64,000 nucleotides of DNA from contig NZ_JAVRHO010000020.1 of the NCBI RefSeq assembly GCF_031846515.1, positions 1 through 64,000 on the forward strand. The letters run 5' to 3'. A model generated the notes under the pieces. That model had not been told where the DNA came from. It ran no database searches and saw only the letters and a list, made by a program, of their open reading frames with translations. Both the position numbers and the translations under genes were made by a program. This document shows positions 1 to 8,129 of the stretch, piece after piece. Source of the DNA: Autumnicola lenta (GTDB lineage: Bacteria > Bacteroidota > Bacteroidia > Flavobacteriales > Flavobacteriaceae). Each line of letters begins with the position of its first letter. Within the stretch, counting starts at the first letter, position 1.

Positions 1-1
1 T

Positions 2-2284
2 TTAAATATTCCAGAGAAGGGAAACCAGGATGTTTCTTCCAATATTGGAAATGCCATCTGGTTTTAGCCTGGAGAGGTGTGAAATGTAGTCTTTGTTGAG
101 AAGATTATTTCCGCTGATGTTTATTTCTACAGAAGAAGCTCCTAATTCCAATTCTCCTCCTAATCCTGCTCCTAAAAGTCCGTAGCCTCCGGTTCTTGTT
201 TCAAAAGTACTCACGTTATTCTGATCAAAAACGTTTTTCAGCCTTATAAATGCGTACTTATTGGATAATTGCTGATCACTGTCGAATTCTACTCTAAAGG
301 TATTTGTGAGGGAATTGGCCGGAATAAGAGGAAGGTATTCATCATTTTCCAATTTTCCTGTCACGGTTTCAAAACTGCTTTCCAGGTGCAGCCAGTCCAG
401 TGGGTGCGGATGAATGTGGAAGCCTAGTTCCCCGCCATACAATGTAGCATCCCCTTGCGTATAATTATAAACCAGATCATCTTCAATAAATTCTCCGGAA
501 GGACTTAGGAAGATATAATCATTTACCGAATTGTGGAAAGCATTGGCAAAAGCTTCAAAATGTTCATTTCTCCATTCCAGGGAAAGGTCTACCTGGAAAT
601 TCTGCTCATTATTAAGATTGGCATTTCCAATTTCGTACCTGTTTGCGCCATGATGTGAGCCATTGGAAGTCAGTTCGGCTAAATTAGGAGCCCGGAATCC
701 ACTGGCGAGGTTTAATCTTACAATAAATTTGCTCTGGTATTGGTATTTAGCTCCAATTGCACCATTTATACTATTAAAAGAGCGATCCACAGCTGTAATA
801 AAAGATTCTTCTCCATCATGCCCATAGTTTTCGCTGTCGATTGTTCGGTTGTCATACCGCAGACCACCCTGAAAATCCCAGCTTTCGAGATGAAAATGTG
901 CCGTACCAAATATTCCGAAGTCAGCCATCTCTGCATCGGGAATTAAAATTTCTTCACCAAAGTTGGAATTTGTCTGGTGCATGCCCTGCACTCCAAGTAT
1001 AGTCTCGAAATTTCCCGTTTTTGGCAGGTTATACTTCAAATTATAGTTGAGGGATTCCAAATGCATTTCTAAAGCAGGATGACCTTCTTCGTGCTCCTCA
1101 TGCTCCTCATGTTCTTCGTGTTCTTCTTCACCTTCATGTTCTTCTTCCTCTTCATGAGCATGCTCTTCTTCAAATTCTTTCCTGTTATTAAACTGATATC
1201 CAATTTTAAGGTCGAGGCTCGAATTTGGCAAATACAGGCGGTTGTCCAGGCTTACAATATGATTATCAATTTCCTGGTAGGGGAGAAGCGGTTCTTTTTC
1301 AGTATTTTGAATACCGATCTCTTCAGGGATTCCAATATTGGATCGGTTAAAATTATATCGTAAATCTGCTTTATACCGGGCATCCTGATAGCCAAAACCT
1401 CCTTTAAAGTCCGTTTCATTAAATCTGGTATTTGTGACTCTGGTGCCGTTTCCGGTTTCATAATCACTATGTGCAGCATAACTTCCGCGGGCGATAAACT
1501 TCAATTTATCACCAGATGTTTGGGTCATTGCACTTGCCTGATAACCTAAAGTATTGCTAAAATAACTTCCATCAACTTCTGCATTAGTGGTATTTGCCTG
1601 CGCATACCTTTCCGGATTGAGATAGAGCACACCGCCAATTGCATCGCTTCCGTAGAGAAGGGAAGCAGGGCCTTTTATAACTTCCACACTTCCTATTCCT
1701 TTTGAACTAATTCCAAGTCCGTGTTCATCTCCATATTGCTGGTTTTCCAGCCTTACGCCCTGGGTATAAACGAGAACGCGGTTAGAACTGAGTCCGCGTA
1801 TTACTGGTTTGCCAATCCCAATTCCGGTGGTAATGCTTTCTACACCGGGCATTTGGGAAATTCCATCGGCCAGCGTAATAGCTCCTTTCCGGTTCAATGT
1901 TGAAACGCTTTCGCGATCTACTTTCATCACGTTCTCACTTTGCAGCTGGTGGAAAGGTGTAGAAACGATGACCTCTTCCATTTCTATAGCAGAAGGTTGA
2001 ATTGTAATGCTTATTTCTTCGGAAGGAAGTCTAATTTCCCTTGAAAATGAACTGTAACCCACAGAAGAAATTACAAGCTTGTAAGTTCCTTCAGGAATAT
2101 CGCTAAAACTGAAATTGCCTTTAAAATCTGAAAGTGTCCCTTTTTCCAGTTGAGGCAGGTATATTGTTGCACTTATGACAGGTTCACCTGTTTCGGCATC
2201 GGTGACGGTTCCTGAAAAGTGATTTTGGGCATATATAAACGGTGTGACTGCCAGAAGCAGCACAAATAAAATTTTGCTTTTCAT
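2..2284 (-). CDS. TonB-dependent outer-membrane receptor with His/Glu-rich loop
   Basis: Outer-membrane active transporter of 760 aa, complete: stop TAA at the window edge, ATG start. A signal peptide (about residues 1-19, ending A-Q) is followed by a carboxypeptidase-regulatory-like beta-sandwich (about 22-105), a TonB plug (about 115-220, with GIGIGKPVIRGLSSNRVLVY) and a 22-strand-type barrel to the C-terminus. Residues about 367-402 are almost only His and Glu with HEEHEE repeats, predicted to lie in an extracellular loop. Such loops are known in metal-uptake receptors such as ZnuD, so a divalent metal (zinc, copper, nickel or cobalt) is the inferred substrate; the sequence alone does not say which. 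It is the last gene of an operon with two small genes upstream (2350-2974). The fold is certain, the substrate is not. Confidence 0.93.
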   Translation of the reverse strand: MKSKILFVLLLAVTPFIYAQNHFSGTVTDAETGEPVISATIYLPQLEKGTLSDFKGNFSFSDIPEGTYKLVISSVGYSSFSREIRLPSEEISITIQPSAIEMEEVIVSTPFHQLQSENVMKVDRESVSTLNRKGAITLADGISQMPGVESITTGIGIGKPVIRGLSSNRVLVYTQGVRLENQQYGDEHGLGISSKGIGSVEVIKGPASLLYGSDAIGGVLYLNPERYAQANTTNAEVDGSYFSNTLGYQASAMTQTSGDKLKFIARGSYAAHSDYETGNGTRVTNTRFNETDFKGGFGYQDARYKADLRYNFNRSNIGIPEEIGIQNTEKEPLLPYQEIDNHIVSLDNRLYLPNSSLDLKIGYQFNNRKEFEEEHAHEEEEEHEGEEEHEEHEEHEEHEEGHPALEMHLESLNYNLKYNLPKTGNFETILGVQGMHQTNSNFGEEILIPDAEMADFGIFGTAHFHLESWDFQGGLRYDNRTIDSENYGHDGEESFITAVDRSFNSINGAIGAKYQYQSKFIVRLNLASGFRAPNLAELTSNGSHHGANRYEIGNANLNNEQNFQVDLSLEWRNEHFEAFANAFHNSVNDYIFLSPSGEFIEDDLVYNYTQGDATLYGGELGFHIHPHPLDWLHLESSFETVTGKLENDEYLPLIPANSLTNTFRVEFDSDQQLSNKYAFIRLKNVFDQNNVSTFETRTGGYGLLGAGLGGELELGASSVEINISGNNLLNKDYISHLSRLKPDGISNIGRNILVSLLWNI

Positions 2285-2349
2285 GTAATATTTTAAATGA
2301 TTAGTATAACATTCTTACCCAAAAGTATTTTGGGATTAAAAGACGGAAG

Positions 2350-2667
2350 TTATACGTGCTGAGGAGGCCCTCTTAGCTCAAAAGGAAGCTTTTGATAATC
2401 ACTTAAAAACTGATAATAATTGAAAATAACTTTTTGCTGAACCTTAACTTCTACAGGTTCAAACGCAAGGAATTCCAGTTGAAGCCCGGGATTTTTATGA
2501 AACTTGTAGAGCTCACAATCCACGGATTTTGCATGATAGTGGGTTTCGGCATAATCATCACACAGTTGATGCCCGTGACCACTAAAAATATGCGCAAAGC
2601 TTACTGCCGATGGCAATAGTATCAGCACAGTAGAAAGGACAAGAAATATGTTCTGAAAGAATTTCAA
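2350..2667 (-). CDS. Small exported His/Cys-containing protein upstream of TonB receptor
   Basis: 105-aa protein with an N-terminal hydrophobic signal sequence (about residues 3-25). The mature part carries HIFSGHGH, then a cluster C-x3-Y-x-E-x-H-x-H-x5-C, which looks like a metal-binding site. It starts at TTG: no ATG exists in frame upstream of the signal peptide, and the preceding gene ends one base before this codon, so translation is probably coupled. Small secreted proteins of this kind sit in front of TonB receptors in many flavobacteria, but I know no characterised member. With the His-rich receptor downstream, a periplasmic or surface metal-handling role is an inference. Confidence 0.75.
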   Translation of the reverse strand: MKFFQNIFLVLSTVLILLPSAVSFAHIFSGHGHQLCDDYAETHYHAKSVDCELYKFHKNPGLQLEFLAFEPVEVKVQQKVIFNYYQFLSDYQKLPFELRGPPQHV

Positions 2668-2668
2668 A

Positions 2669-2974
2669 TTATAGTCGGAGGAGTTTAGCCATTCCTAACC
2701 TGGAAAGCATCTTTTTTTCAAAAGCCCAGAAAAATTGAAACTGACCAAATAACCAACCAAAAGAAACAAGAAGTACCTGGTAAACAGGAAAAATAAGTAA
2801 AATCCTAAGAGACCAGTAAAGAAGCCAGTGTGAAGTTTGCTGGTGCAATCCAAGAAATTCTACTAAAGGTCCCGCAAGCTTTGCAGAAGAGGAACCCGTA
2901 ACAGCAAATACGACCAGGATCACAAGAATTTGCCAGTTGGAATCTATTCCCCAATGTTTTTTTAACTTCTCCAT
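2669..2974 (-). CDS. DUF6787-like small membrane protein
   Basis: 101 aa with two hydrophobic segments (about 17-38 and 47-75), an amphipathic basic C-terminus and a conserved-looking start MEKLKKHWGIDSNWQ. It resembles the Bacteroidetes family often labelled DUF6787 or, wrongly, 'diacylglyceryl transferase'; this assignment is from memory. First gene of the operon with the 105-aa exported protein (1-nt gap) and the TonB receptor. A TATATTTG box ends only four bases before the ATG, so the transcript may be leaderless or nearly so. Function unknown. Confidence 0.75.
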   Translation of the reverse strand: MEKLKKHWGIDSNWQILVILVVFAVTGSSSAKLAGPLVEFLGLHQQTSHWLLYWSLRILLIFPVYQVLLVSFGWLFGQFQFFWAFEKKMLSRLGMAKLLRL

Positions 2975-2978
2975 GCTG

Positions 2979-2986
2979 CAAATATA
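2979..2986 (-). promoter_or_regulatory. Bacteroidetes -7 box (TATATTTG) before DUF6787-TonB operon
   Basis: Exact match to TANNTTTG on the minus strand. Its 3' end lies 4 nt from the ATG at 2974, which would put initiation at or inside the start codon. No convincing -33 TTTG is seen. Confidence 0.35.
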
Positions 2987-3020
2987 TTAAATGAAAGAAA
3001 ACAACACGAACTTCTGTAAG

Positions 3021-3437
3021 TTAAATACGTGTGGGTACGGGAAACCGCTGGTTATATTGCCGGCTGAAATAGACAAAATAGTTGTAAAGCAAATAGTTTA
3101 CTTCGTAACCATAATCTATACGGGGTTCATAATTTATTTCATTGACATACAAATTGGGATCGAAACGCTGTGGCTGCATAACGCGATTATTGTATTCTAT
3201 AACCAGTTGGCGGTTTTTATTCTCCAGGTAGTTCTGTGAATAGTAGCCTTCTGGTTGTGCAATAGAGTTAATGAAAAGATTAAATCCGGGTTCAATAATA
3301 ATTATTTCATATTCAAGGCTGTCGTTAGCAATTCTAACGGTGTCATTCTTGGCGTTTGTAAGTCGCATACTCCTTTTCGAAGACCCACAGCTATAAATAA
3401 AAAGGCCCAGAAGGAGCACGTAAATTATGTTCTTCAT
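3021..3437 (-). CDS. Lipoprotein, DUF6146-like
   Basis: Predicted lipoprotein of 138 aa. The signal peptide MKNIIYVLLLGLF is followed by lipobox I-Y-S-C with Cys at about residue 17 and GSSK after it. ATG at 3437 is preferred over the GTG one codon upstream. The mature domain is rich in Tyr, Asn and Gln, with a C-terminal run that reads like a beta or WG-type tail (RIDYGYEVNYLLYNYFVYFS). It resembles a Bacteroidetes family listed as DUF6146; function unknown. It stands alone between the TonB operon and the DUF937 gene. Confidence 0.8.
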   Translation of the reverse strand: MKNIIYVLLLGLFIYSCGSSKRSMRLTNAKNDTVRIANDSLEYEIIIIEPGFNLFINSIAQPEGYYSQNYLENKNRQLVIEYNNRVMQPQRFDPNLYVNEINYEPRIDYGYEVNYLLYNYFVYFSRQYNQRFPVPTRI

Positions 3438-3477
3438 CACTTTATTTTAAAATTTCTATTCAAGAATTATTCCCAAA

Positions 3478-4101
3478 TTACTTTCCGCCGGTGAACCCAC
3501 CGAGAATACTTCCGCCTTCTTTTCCTTTTTTGCCACCACCAAGCACCATTCCGGTAACATCATCAATAATATTTCCATCGTTGTTTTTGTCAATCAGGCT
3601 CTTTATAAGAGAAGAGTCGTGAGCTGAGCTTGCTCCCATTAGTGATTCTATTAAACCGGGAAGTCCATCAGCTTTTACTCCGTCTATTCTTTTCTGGCTT
3701 CCAAGCAGGCTCATAATAACCGGAGCTGCCAATTTCAGAATGGTGCTAATGGAGTCTTTGCTCATTCCCAGGGTTTTCGACAAAGTTTCCTCAATAATAT
3801 CTTTTTGTCCTCCCAGTACATTTTCAAGAACTTTAGCTCCTTCTCCCGTGATTTCCCCTGTTTTTGAATTCTGAAGGTTTTCCAGAAGATCACCTTTGTG
3901 TTTATCGTCACTAAGAGCTTTGTCAAGAGCTTTAGCGCCTTCTTCTTTTTCTGAATTGTTCTTTAGCGCACCGAGGATTAACGGCATTCCCATCACTAAA
4001 GCTGAAGTGATATCGTCCTTACTTTCATTGGTCTCTTTATGCGCTTTTTCAATTAAGTTTTCTCCCGGTTGCGTATTAAGAATATCTAATATTGATGCCA
4101 T
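3478..4101 (-). CDS. DUF937 domain protein
   Basis: 207 aa from the ATG at 4101 (MASILDILNTQPG); an upstream TTG in frame would add nine residues but is less likely. The body is alpha-helical with repeated segments of the DUF937/YidB type (GAKVLENVLG, TILKLAAPVIMSLLG). Near the C-terminus D-K-N-N-D-G-N-I-I-D-D resembles a dockerin or EF-hand-like calcium loop but lacks the final Glu. The tail is Gly/Lys rich (GGGKKGKEGG). No signal peptide, so probably cytoplasmic. Molecular function of the family is not known. Confidence 0.85.
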   Translation of the reverse strand: MASILDILNTQPGENLIEKAHKETNESKDDITSALVMGMPLILGALKNNSEKEEGAKALDKALSDDKHKGDLLENLQNSKTGEITGEGAKVLENVLGGQKDIIEETLSKTLGMSKDSISTILKLAAPVIMSLLGSQKRIDGVKADGLPGLIESLMGASSAHDSSLIKSLIDKNNDGNIIDDVTGMVLGGGKKGKEGGSILGGFTGGK

Positions 4102-4180
4102 AACTTTTAATTTTTTTATAAAATTCAATTTACAGCTTTCAAAAGAGGGAGAGCGTTAAAGAAATACTACAATCACATTT

Positions 4181-4215
4181 AACAATAAACAATAAACAAT
4201 AAACAATGAACAATA
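4181..4215. repeat. 7-bp tandem repeat AACAATA x5
   Basis: Five consecutive AACAATA units (the fourth is AACAATG) in the gap between the serA end and the DUF937 start. It matches in unit length and copy number the AAACCAC array at 52718-52756. Could be a slippage locus; no coding potential. Confidence 0.9.
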
Positions 4216-4241
4216 ACTTACAGGAATAGCTTAAGAAGTAT

Positions 4242-5210
4242 TTATGAATTATTCTTGAGGGCAGCAATTACTTTTTCTGCCAATTCTACTCCAATCCTTT
4301 CCTGCGCTTCTATTGTTGAACCACCGATATGCGGACTAAGCGAAACTTTTTCATTCATAAGCAGCTTGATGGCCGGAGAAGGTTCATTTTGGAAAGTATC
4401 AAGTCCTGCGAAGGCAAGTTTTCCGCTTTCCAGCGCTTCCAGAAGGGCTTCTTCGTCTATCACTCCTCCGCGGGAAGCATTTACAATACCTGCGCCGTCT
4501 TTCATCGCGTTTATTTCCTGCTTGCCGATAACTGGCGTTTTTTGTGCAGGAACATGAAGCGTAATAAAATCTGAATGTTTTACAAGCTGATGGATTGGTT
4601 CTGTTCTTATTGGAATGGTAATGCTTTGATGATTATAGAATTCGAGGGTGATTTTTGCTTCTCCAACTTTAATATCGCTGGCGATAACCTTCATTCCCAG
4701 GCCAAGGGCGATTTTTGCCACTTCCCGGCCAATTCTTCCAAAACCGATAATTCCCAAGGTTTTATCACGCAATTCCCGTCCCGGGGCATAAGATTTTTTT
4801 AAATCTCTAAAGCGGGAATCACCTTCCAGCGGCATATTCCTGTTTGAATCGTGTAAAAACCGGATTCCGCTGAACAAATGAGCAAAAACAAGCTCTGCTA
4901 CTGCGTTGGAAGAAGCTTCAGGAGTATTAAATACTTTCAGTCCTTTACTTTCAGCATATTTTACGTCGATATTGTCCAAACCAACTCCGCCGCGGCCAAT
5001 AACTTTAAGATTTGGGCACGCATCTAAAAGTTCTTTGCGTATTTGGGTGCCACTACGGACTAAAATCACATCAATTTGATGCTCATTGAGGTAATTTATG
5101 AGCTGTCCCTGCGCTACTTTGGTTACAATGACTTCAAATCCTTCTTTTTCAAGGTTATCAATGCCATTCTGCGATATTCCTTCGTTTACTAATACTTTCA
5201 TCTTTTTCAT
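4242..5210 (-). CDS. serA: D-3-phosphoglycerate dehydrogenase
   Basis: Oxidises 3-phosphoglycerate to 3-phosphohydroxypyruvate with NAD, the first step of serine synthesis. 322 aa: D-isomer-specific 2-hydroxyacid dehydrogenase fold with substrate-domain motif GRGGVGLDN (72-80), Rossmann GFGRIG (156-161), NASRGG and the catalytic His in SPHIGGST (His294). It is the short form without a C-terminal ACT domain, so feedback control by serine through ACT is absent. Two in-frame ATGs (5210 and 5201); homologues often begin at MKVL, so either may be used. serC lies 200 bp upstream on the same strand, supporting the serine assignment over other hydroxyacid dehydrogenases. Confidence 0.9.
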   Translation of the reverse strand: MKKMKVLVNEGISQNGIDNLEKEGFEVIVTKVAQGQLINYLNEHQIDVILVRSGTQIRKELLDACPNLKVIGRGGVGLDNIDVKYAESKGLKVFNTPEASSNAVAELVFAHLFSGIRFLHDSNRNMPLEGDSRFRDLKKSYAPGRELRDKTLGIIGFGRIGREVAKIALGLGMKVIASDIKVGEAKITLEFYNHQSITIPIRTEPIHQLVKHSDFITLHVPAQKTPVIGKQEINAMKDGAGIVNASRGGVIDEEALLEALESGKLAFAGLDTFQNEPSPAIKLLMNEKVSLSPHIGGSTIEAQERIGVELAEKVIAALKNNS

Positions 5211-5234
5211 TTAAAAATGGTGAGGGTTCAAAAA

Positions 5235-5265
5235 TGCCAATTATCGACCTGCTGAAATATTTCAG
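5235..5265. repeat. Short intergenic repeat copy (TGCCAATTATCG) plus palindrome
   Basis: TGCCAATTATCG at 5235-5246 is a variant of the repeat core found in several gaps of this window. It is followed by the perfect 14-base palindrome CTGAAATATTTCAG (5252-5265). Lies between serA and serC. Confidence 0.5.
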
Positions 5266-5306
5266 ATGAAATTGATAACGGCAAAATTATTTTTTCCTTT
5301 TCGGTT

Positions 5307-5402
5307 TTACTCGATAATCGAGATTTTAACGCTCCGGGACTTGCCTCGAAATCGAAAATTATTTCCTCTTAATGCTTTGGGCTTGAACCGAAGAAGTTTA
5401 CT
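5307..5402 (+). repeat. Copy 1 of a ~97-bp dispersed hairpin element
   Basis: Nearly 88 percent identical by eye to the reverse complement of 33662-33759. Starts with TTACTCGATAATCGAG (a palindrome), then a GGGACTTGCCTC segment, ATCGAAAATTATTTC, and ends near CCGAAGAAGTTTAC. Sits 11 bases beyond the serC stop codon. Copy 2 keeps the hairpin arms better than this copy. Confidence 0.8.
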
Positions 5403-5413
5403 TTAGAAGATGT

Positions 5414-6478
5414 TTAAGCTTCTTTTTCCAGCTTCTTCATCACATCTACCAAAACCTGTACACTTTCCAAAGAAAGCGCATTATACATGGAAGCGCGATA
5501 TCCTCCCACACTTCGGTGACCGCTTAAACCGTTAATGTTTGCGTCCTTCCACAGGCTGTCGAATTTCTCTTTTTTACTTTCATCTGTTAAATTGAAAGTT
5601 GGGTTCATTACAGAGCGATCTTCAGTCGCAGCAAAACCTTTAAAAAGAGGGTTTCTGTCAATTTCATCGTAAAGAAGAGCGGCTTTTTTATTGTTTAATG
5701 CTTCCATAGCCTTAATTCCGCCTTTATTTTTGATCCATCTAAGGGTAAGCAGAGAAACATAAACGGCGTAAACCGGCGGAGTGTTAAACATACTGTCTTT
5801 CTCGATATGCACCTGGTAATCCATCATAGAAGGGATTTGCCTGTTCACATTTCCGAGGATATTTTCTTTAATAATCACAAGCGTGGCACCTGCGGGTCCC
5901 ATGTTTTTCTGAGCTCCGGCATAAATAAGGTCGAACTTAGAAAAATCCAGTTCGCGGGAAAAAATATCGCTACTCATATCGCATACCACGGGAGCATTGA
6001 CAGAAGGAAAATCTTTTATCTGGGTTCCAAAAATGGTGTTGTTGCTTGTACAGTGGAAATAATTTATATCCTGCGGAATGTTATAGTTCTTTGGGATATA
6101 ATTGAAGTTTTTATCCTTAGAAGATGCTACCTCTACGACCTCTCCAAATAATCTTGCTTCTTTAATTGCTTTGCTGGACCAGGTGCCTGTGTTAAGGTAA
6201 GCTGCTTTATCCTGAAGTAAATTATAGGCAGTCATTAAAAACTGCATGCTGGCACCTCCCTGAAGAAATACAGCTTTGTAACCTTTATTTTCCAGTCCCA
6301 ATAATTCCAGCGCCAGTTGCCTGGCTTCTTCCATAACACTTACAAAAGCCGGACTACGGTGGGAAATTTCTAAAATAGAAAGACCTGAATTATTAAAATC
6401 TAATATAGCCTGTGAAGCTTCCTGAAAAACTTCCTGTGGCAGCACGCATGGACCTGCGCTAAAATTATGTTTTTTCAT
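5414..6478 (-). CDS. serC: Phosphoserine aminotransferase
   Basis: PLP enzyme converting 3-phosphohydroxypyruvate and glutamate to phosphoserine, the second step of serine synthesis (also used in pyridoxal phosphate synthesis in some bacteria). 354 aa, full length. N-terminus MKKHNFSAGPCVLP with the family signature NFSAGP; LQGGASMQF (phosphate binding); PLP lysine at about residue 190 in AGAQKNMGPAG; C-terminal GHRSVGGYRASMYNA. The next gene downstream on the strand is serA, with a 200-bp gap holding repeats, so co-transcription is possible but not shown. Confidence 0.96.
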   Translation of the reverse strand: MKKHNFSAGPCVLPQEVFQEASQAILDFNNSGLSILEISHRSPAFVSVMEEARQLALELLGLENKGYKAVFLQGGASMQFLMTAYNLLQDKAAYLNTGTWSSKAIKEARLFGEVVEVASSKDKNFNYIPKNYNIPQDINYFHCTSNNTIFGTQIKDFPSVNAPVVCDMSSDIFSRELDFSKFDLIYAGAQKNMGPAGATLVIIKENILGNVNRQIPSMMDYQVHIEKDSMFNTPPVYAVYVSLLTLRWIKNKGGIKAMEALNNKKAALLYDEIDRNPLFKGFAATEDRSVMNPTFNLTDESKKEKFDSLWKDANINGLSGHRSVGGYRASMYNALSLESVQVLVDVMKKLEKEA

Positions 6479-6556
6479 AAAAGAATTGGTTGATTTTATT
6501 AAACAAAGATGGGAAAAAATGAAATGCCAGTGGTTATTGCAGCGAGGATTTTGAGG

Positions 6557-7618
6557 TTATAACTTTAGTAAAAAATCCAGCGTATCTACATCGTCTGCAT
6601 AATCCCACAGCTTAGGGTGCTGGGTTTCTCCAAATTTAACTTCAGTATCCATAAAACCTTCAGAAACCACGCACTGTAGTTTTTCTTTGTTGTCTTCAAG
6701 ATTTGATTTTAAATCTTCTTCAGAAGAATAACGCTCGTAAAAAAGTGTGGCAATAGGAGAGCCGAAAGTTTCTTCTTCCTTCAGAAGTAAAAATCCATTA
6801 TCCAGAATTTTAAATTCGCTCATTAAATATACTGCCTTGTTGTAATCGTAATTATTGGCATATTTTGCATGGTTCATAATATCGTTCCAATCGAACATTG
6901 CGGGATAAAATTGCTCAAAATTGTAATCTTCCGGCACATAAAGTTTTGAAACATTACGGCAGCCTAAACCAAAGTACCGGAAAATATCCCGGCTTAAATC
7001 CTTTAGCTGCTGCTCACTTTCCTTACCCGTAAGAACAGCTACAGAATTCCTGTTTTTTCTGATGATGCTTGCTTTATTTTTAAAATAATATTCGAAATAA
7101 CGCGCGGTATTATTGCTTCCCGTGGCAATTACCGCATCAAAATCTTTTAGCTGATCCTCTGTAAAACGGATAAGGTTTTCGAATTCGGAATTTAGCTGTA
7201 TCAAAAATTTGGCAATTATCGGCAGTAACAGCTTATCGTTACCGGATTGCTTTACCAGCACTTTGTGCCCCGACATAAGAACGCACAGGAAATCGTGGAA
7301 ACCAACAAGTGGAATATTTCCTGCCATGATCACGGCCACAGTTTTTTGCTTTCCATGGTCACCGAGGCCATATTTTTCCAGCCAGGCGTCCAGATTTTCT
7401 TTCTGAAGTGCTTTGCTCCACTCGTTTATTGAAAAAATTATATTCTCACGGGTAAACCATCCGTTATGGTGAACGGCATTATCAATTTTAGTATTCAATT
7501 CATTGTATAATCCTTCATTTTCAACTGTCTTTTCTGAAGTTTCTTCAGTAGTAAGTGTGAATTGTCCAAGAAATCTTCCGAGTTCTATAAAATTTGATTT
7601 TCTATCGTGGAATGTCAT
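6557..7618 (-). CDS. LuxC-like acyl-CoA/acyl reductase
   Basis: 353 aa of the acyl-CoA reductase (LuxC, PF05893) superfamily, which reduces activated fatty acyl groups to aldehydes with NADPH through a cysteine thioester. Visible features: AGNIPLVGFHDFLCVL, GHKVLVKQSGND, ATGSNNTARYFEYYF and the probable nucleophile in GLGCRNVSK (about residue 219). No luciferase or luxD/E genes are near, so a bioluminescence role is not implied; the Bacteroidetes relatives have no assigned substrate. Divergent from the ferredoxin gene across a 141-bp gap; serC follows 78 bp downstream on the same strand. This acyl reductase next to serC and a ferredoxin is, as I recall, a recurrent flavobacterial order. Confidence 0.85.
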   Translation of the reverse strand: MTFHDRKSNFIELGRFLGQFTLTTEETSEKTVENEGLYNELNTKIDNAVHHNGWFTRENIIFSINEWSKALQKENLDAWLEKYGLGDHGKQKTVAVIMAGNIPLVGFHDFLCVLMSGHKVLVKQSGNDKLLLPIIAKFLIQLNSEFENLIRFTEDQLKDFDAVIATGSNNTARYFEYYFKNKASIIRKNRNSVAVLTGKESEQQLKDLSRDIFRYFGLGCRNVSKLYVPEDYNFEQFYPAMFDWNDIMNHAKYANNYDYNKAVYLMSEFKILDNGFLLLKEEETFGSPIATLFYERYSSEEDLKSNLEDNKEKLQCVVSEGFMDTEVKFGETQHPKLWDYADDVDTLDFLLKL

Positions 7619-7649
7619 TGCCTAATTTGGTTATGAATGCTTTTGACGT

Positions 7650-7657
7650 TAAATTTG
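7650..7657 (+). promoter_or_regulatory. Candidate promoter of ferredoxin gene
   Basis: TAAATTTG matches the Bacteroidetes -7 consensus, with TTTG at 7626-7629 20 bases upstream as a possible -33 element. Initiation near 7664 would give a leader of about 95 nt before the ferredoxin ATG. Confidence 0.3.
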
Positions 7658-7759
7658 CAGCGAAATTAAAATTTCCGCATGGGAAAAACTATTGATTTTT
7701 CTTAAACCTGTAGGGATTTTAATGAATGTATGATTTAAATTTTACAAATATAATAAGCT

Positions 7760-8113
7760 ATGGCGATTGTAATAACCGACGAGTGTATAAACTGTGGTGC
7801 GTGTGAACCGGAATGCCCAAACACTGCAATTTATGAAGGAGCTGATGACTGGAGATATGCTGACGGTACAGATTTAGAGGGTAATGTGGTACTACCTAAC
7901 GGGAAAGGTGCAAATGCTGAAGAATCACAGGAACCGGTAAGTGACGAAATCTATTACATAGTTCCAGATAAATGTACAGAGTGTAAAGGTTTCCACGAGG
8001 AGCCACAATGTGCTGCAGTTTGTCCCGTAGATTGTTGTGTTCCTGATGAAGACCATGTAGAATCTGAAGAAGAACTACTCGAAAAACAACGCTTTATGCA
8101 CGGAAGTGAGTAA
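7760..8113 (+). CDS. 2x[4Fe-4S] ferredoxin (Alvin type)
   Basis: Small electron carrier of 117 aa. Cluster motifs: Cys9, 12, 15, 19 (C-x2-C-x2-C-x3-C-P) and Cys72, 75, 84, 88 with the longer spacing C-x2-C-x8-C-x3-C-P typical of Chromatium-type ferredoxins, plus Cys92/93. Between the two motifs is an acidic insert of about 50 residues, and an acidic tail follows. No signal peptide. Divergent from the acyl reductase; redox partner unknown. Confidence 0.95.
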   Translation: MAIVITDECINCGACEPECPNTAIYEGADDWRYADGTDLEGNVVLPNGKGANAEESQEPVSDEIYYIVPDKCTECKGFHEEPQCAAVCPVDCCVPDEDHVESEEELLEKQRFMHGSE

Positions 8114-8129
8114 ATGTCGTTTTTTTGTT

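Noticed and set aside
1079..1363. Phe/Met/Leu-rich reading frame opposite the TonB receptor loop
   Set aside because: It is the antisense of the His/Glu codon repeats in the receptor gene; no start context or protein family.
7209..7230. GGCAATTATCGG-like match to the palindrome family
   Set aside because: Coding sequence of the acyl reductase; explained by Leu-Ile-Ala-Lys-type codons. A similar match at 19449 in the EEP gene is rejected for the same reason.
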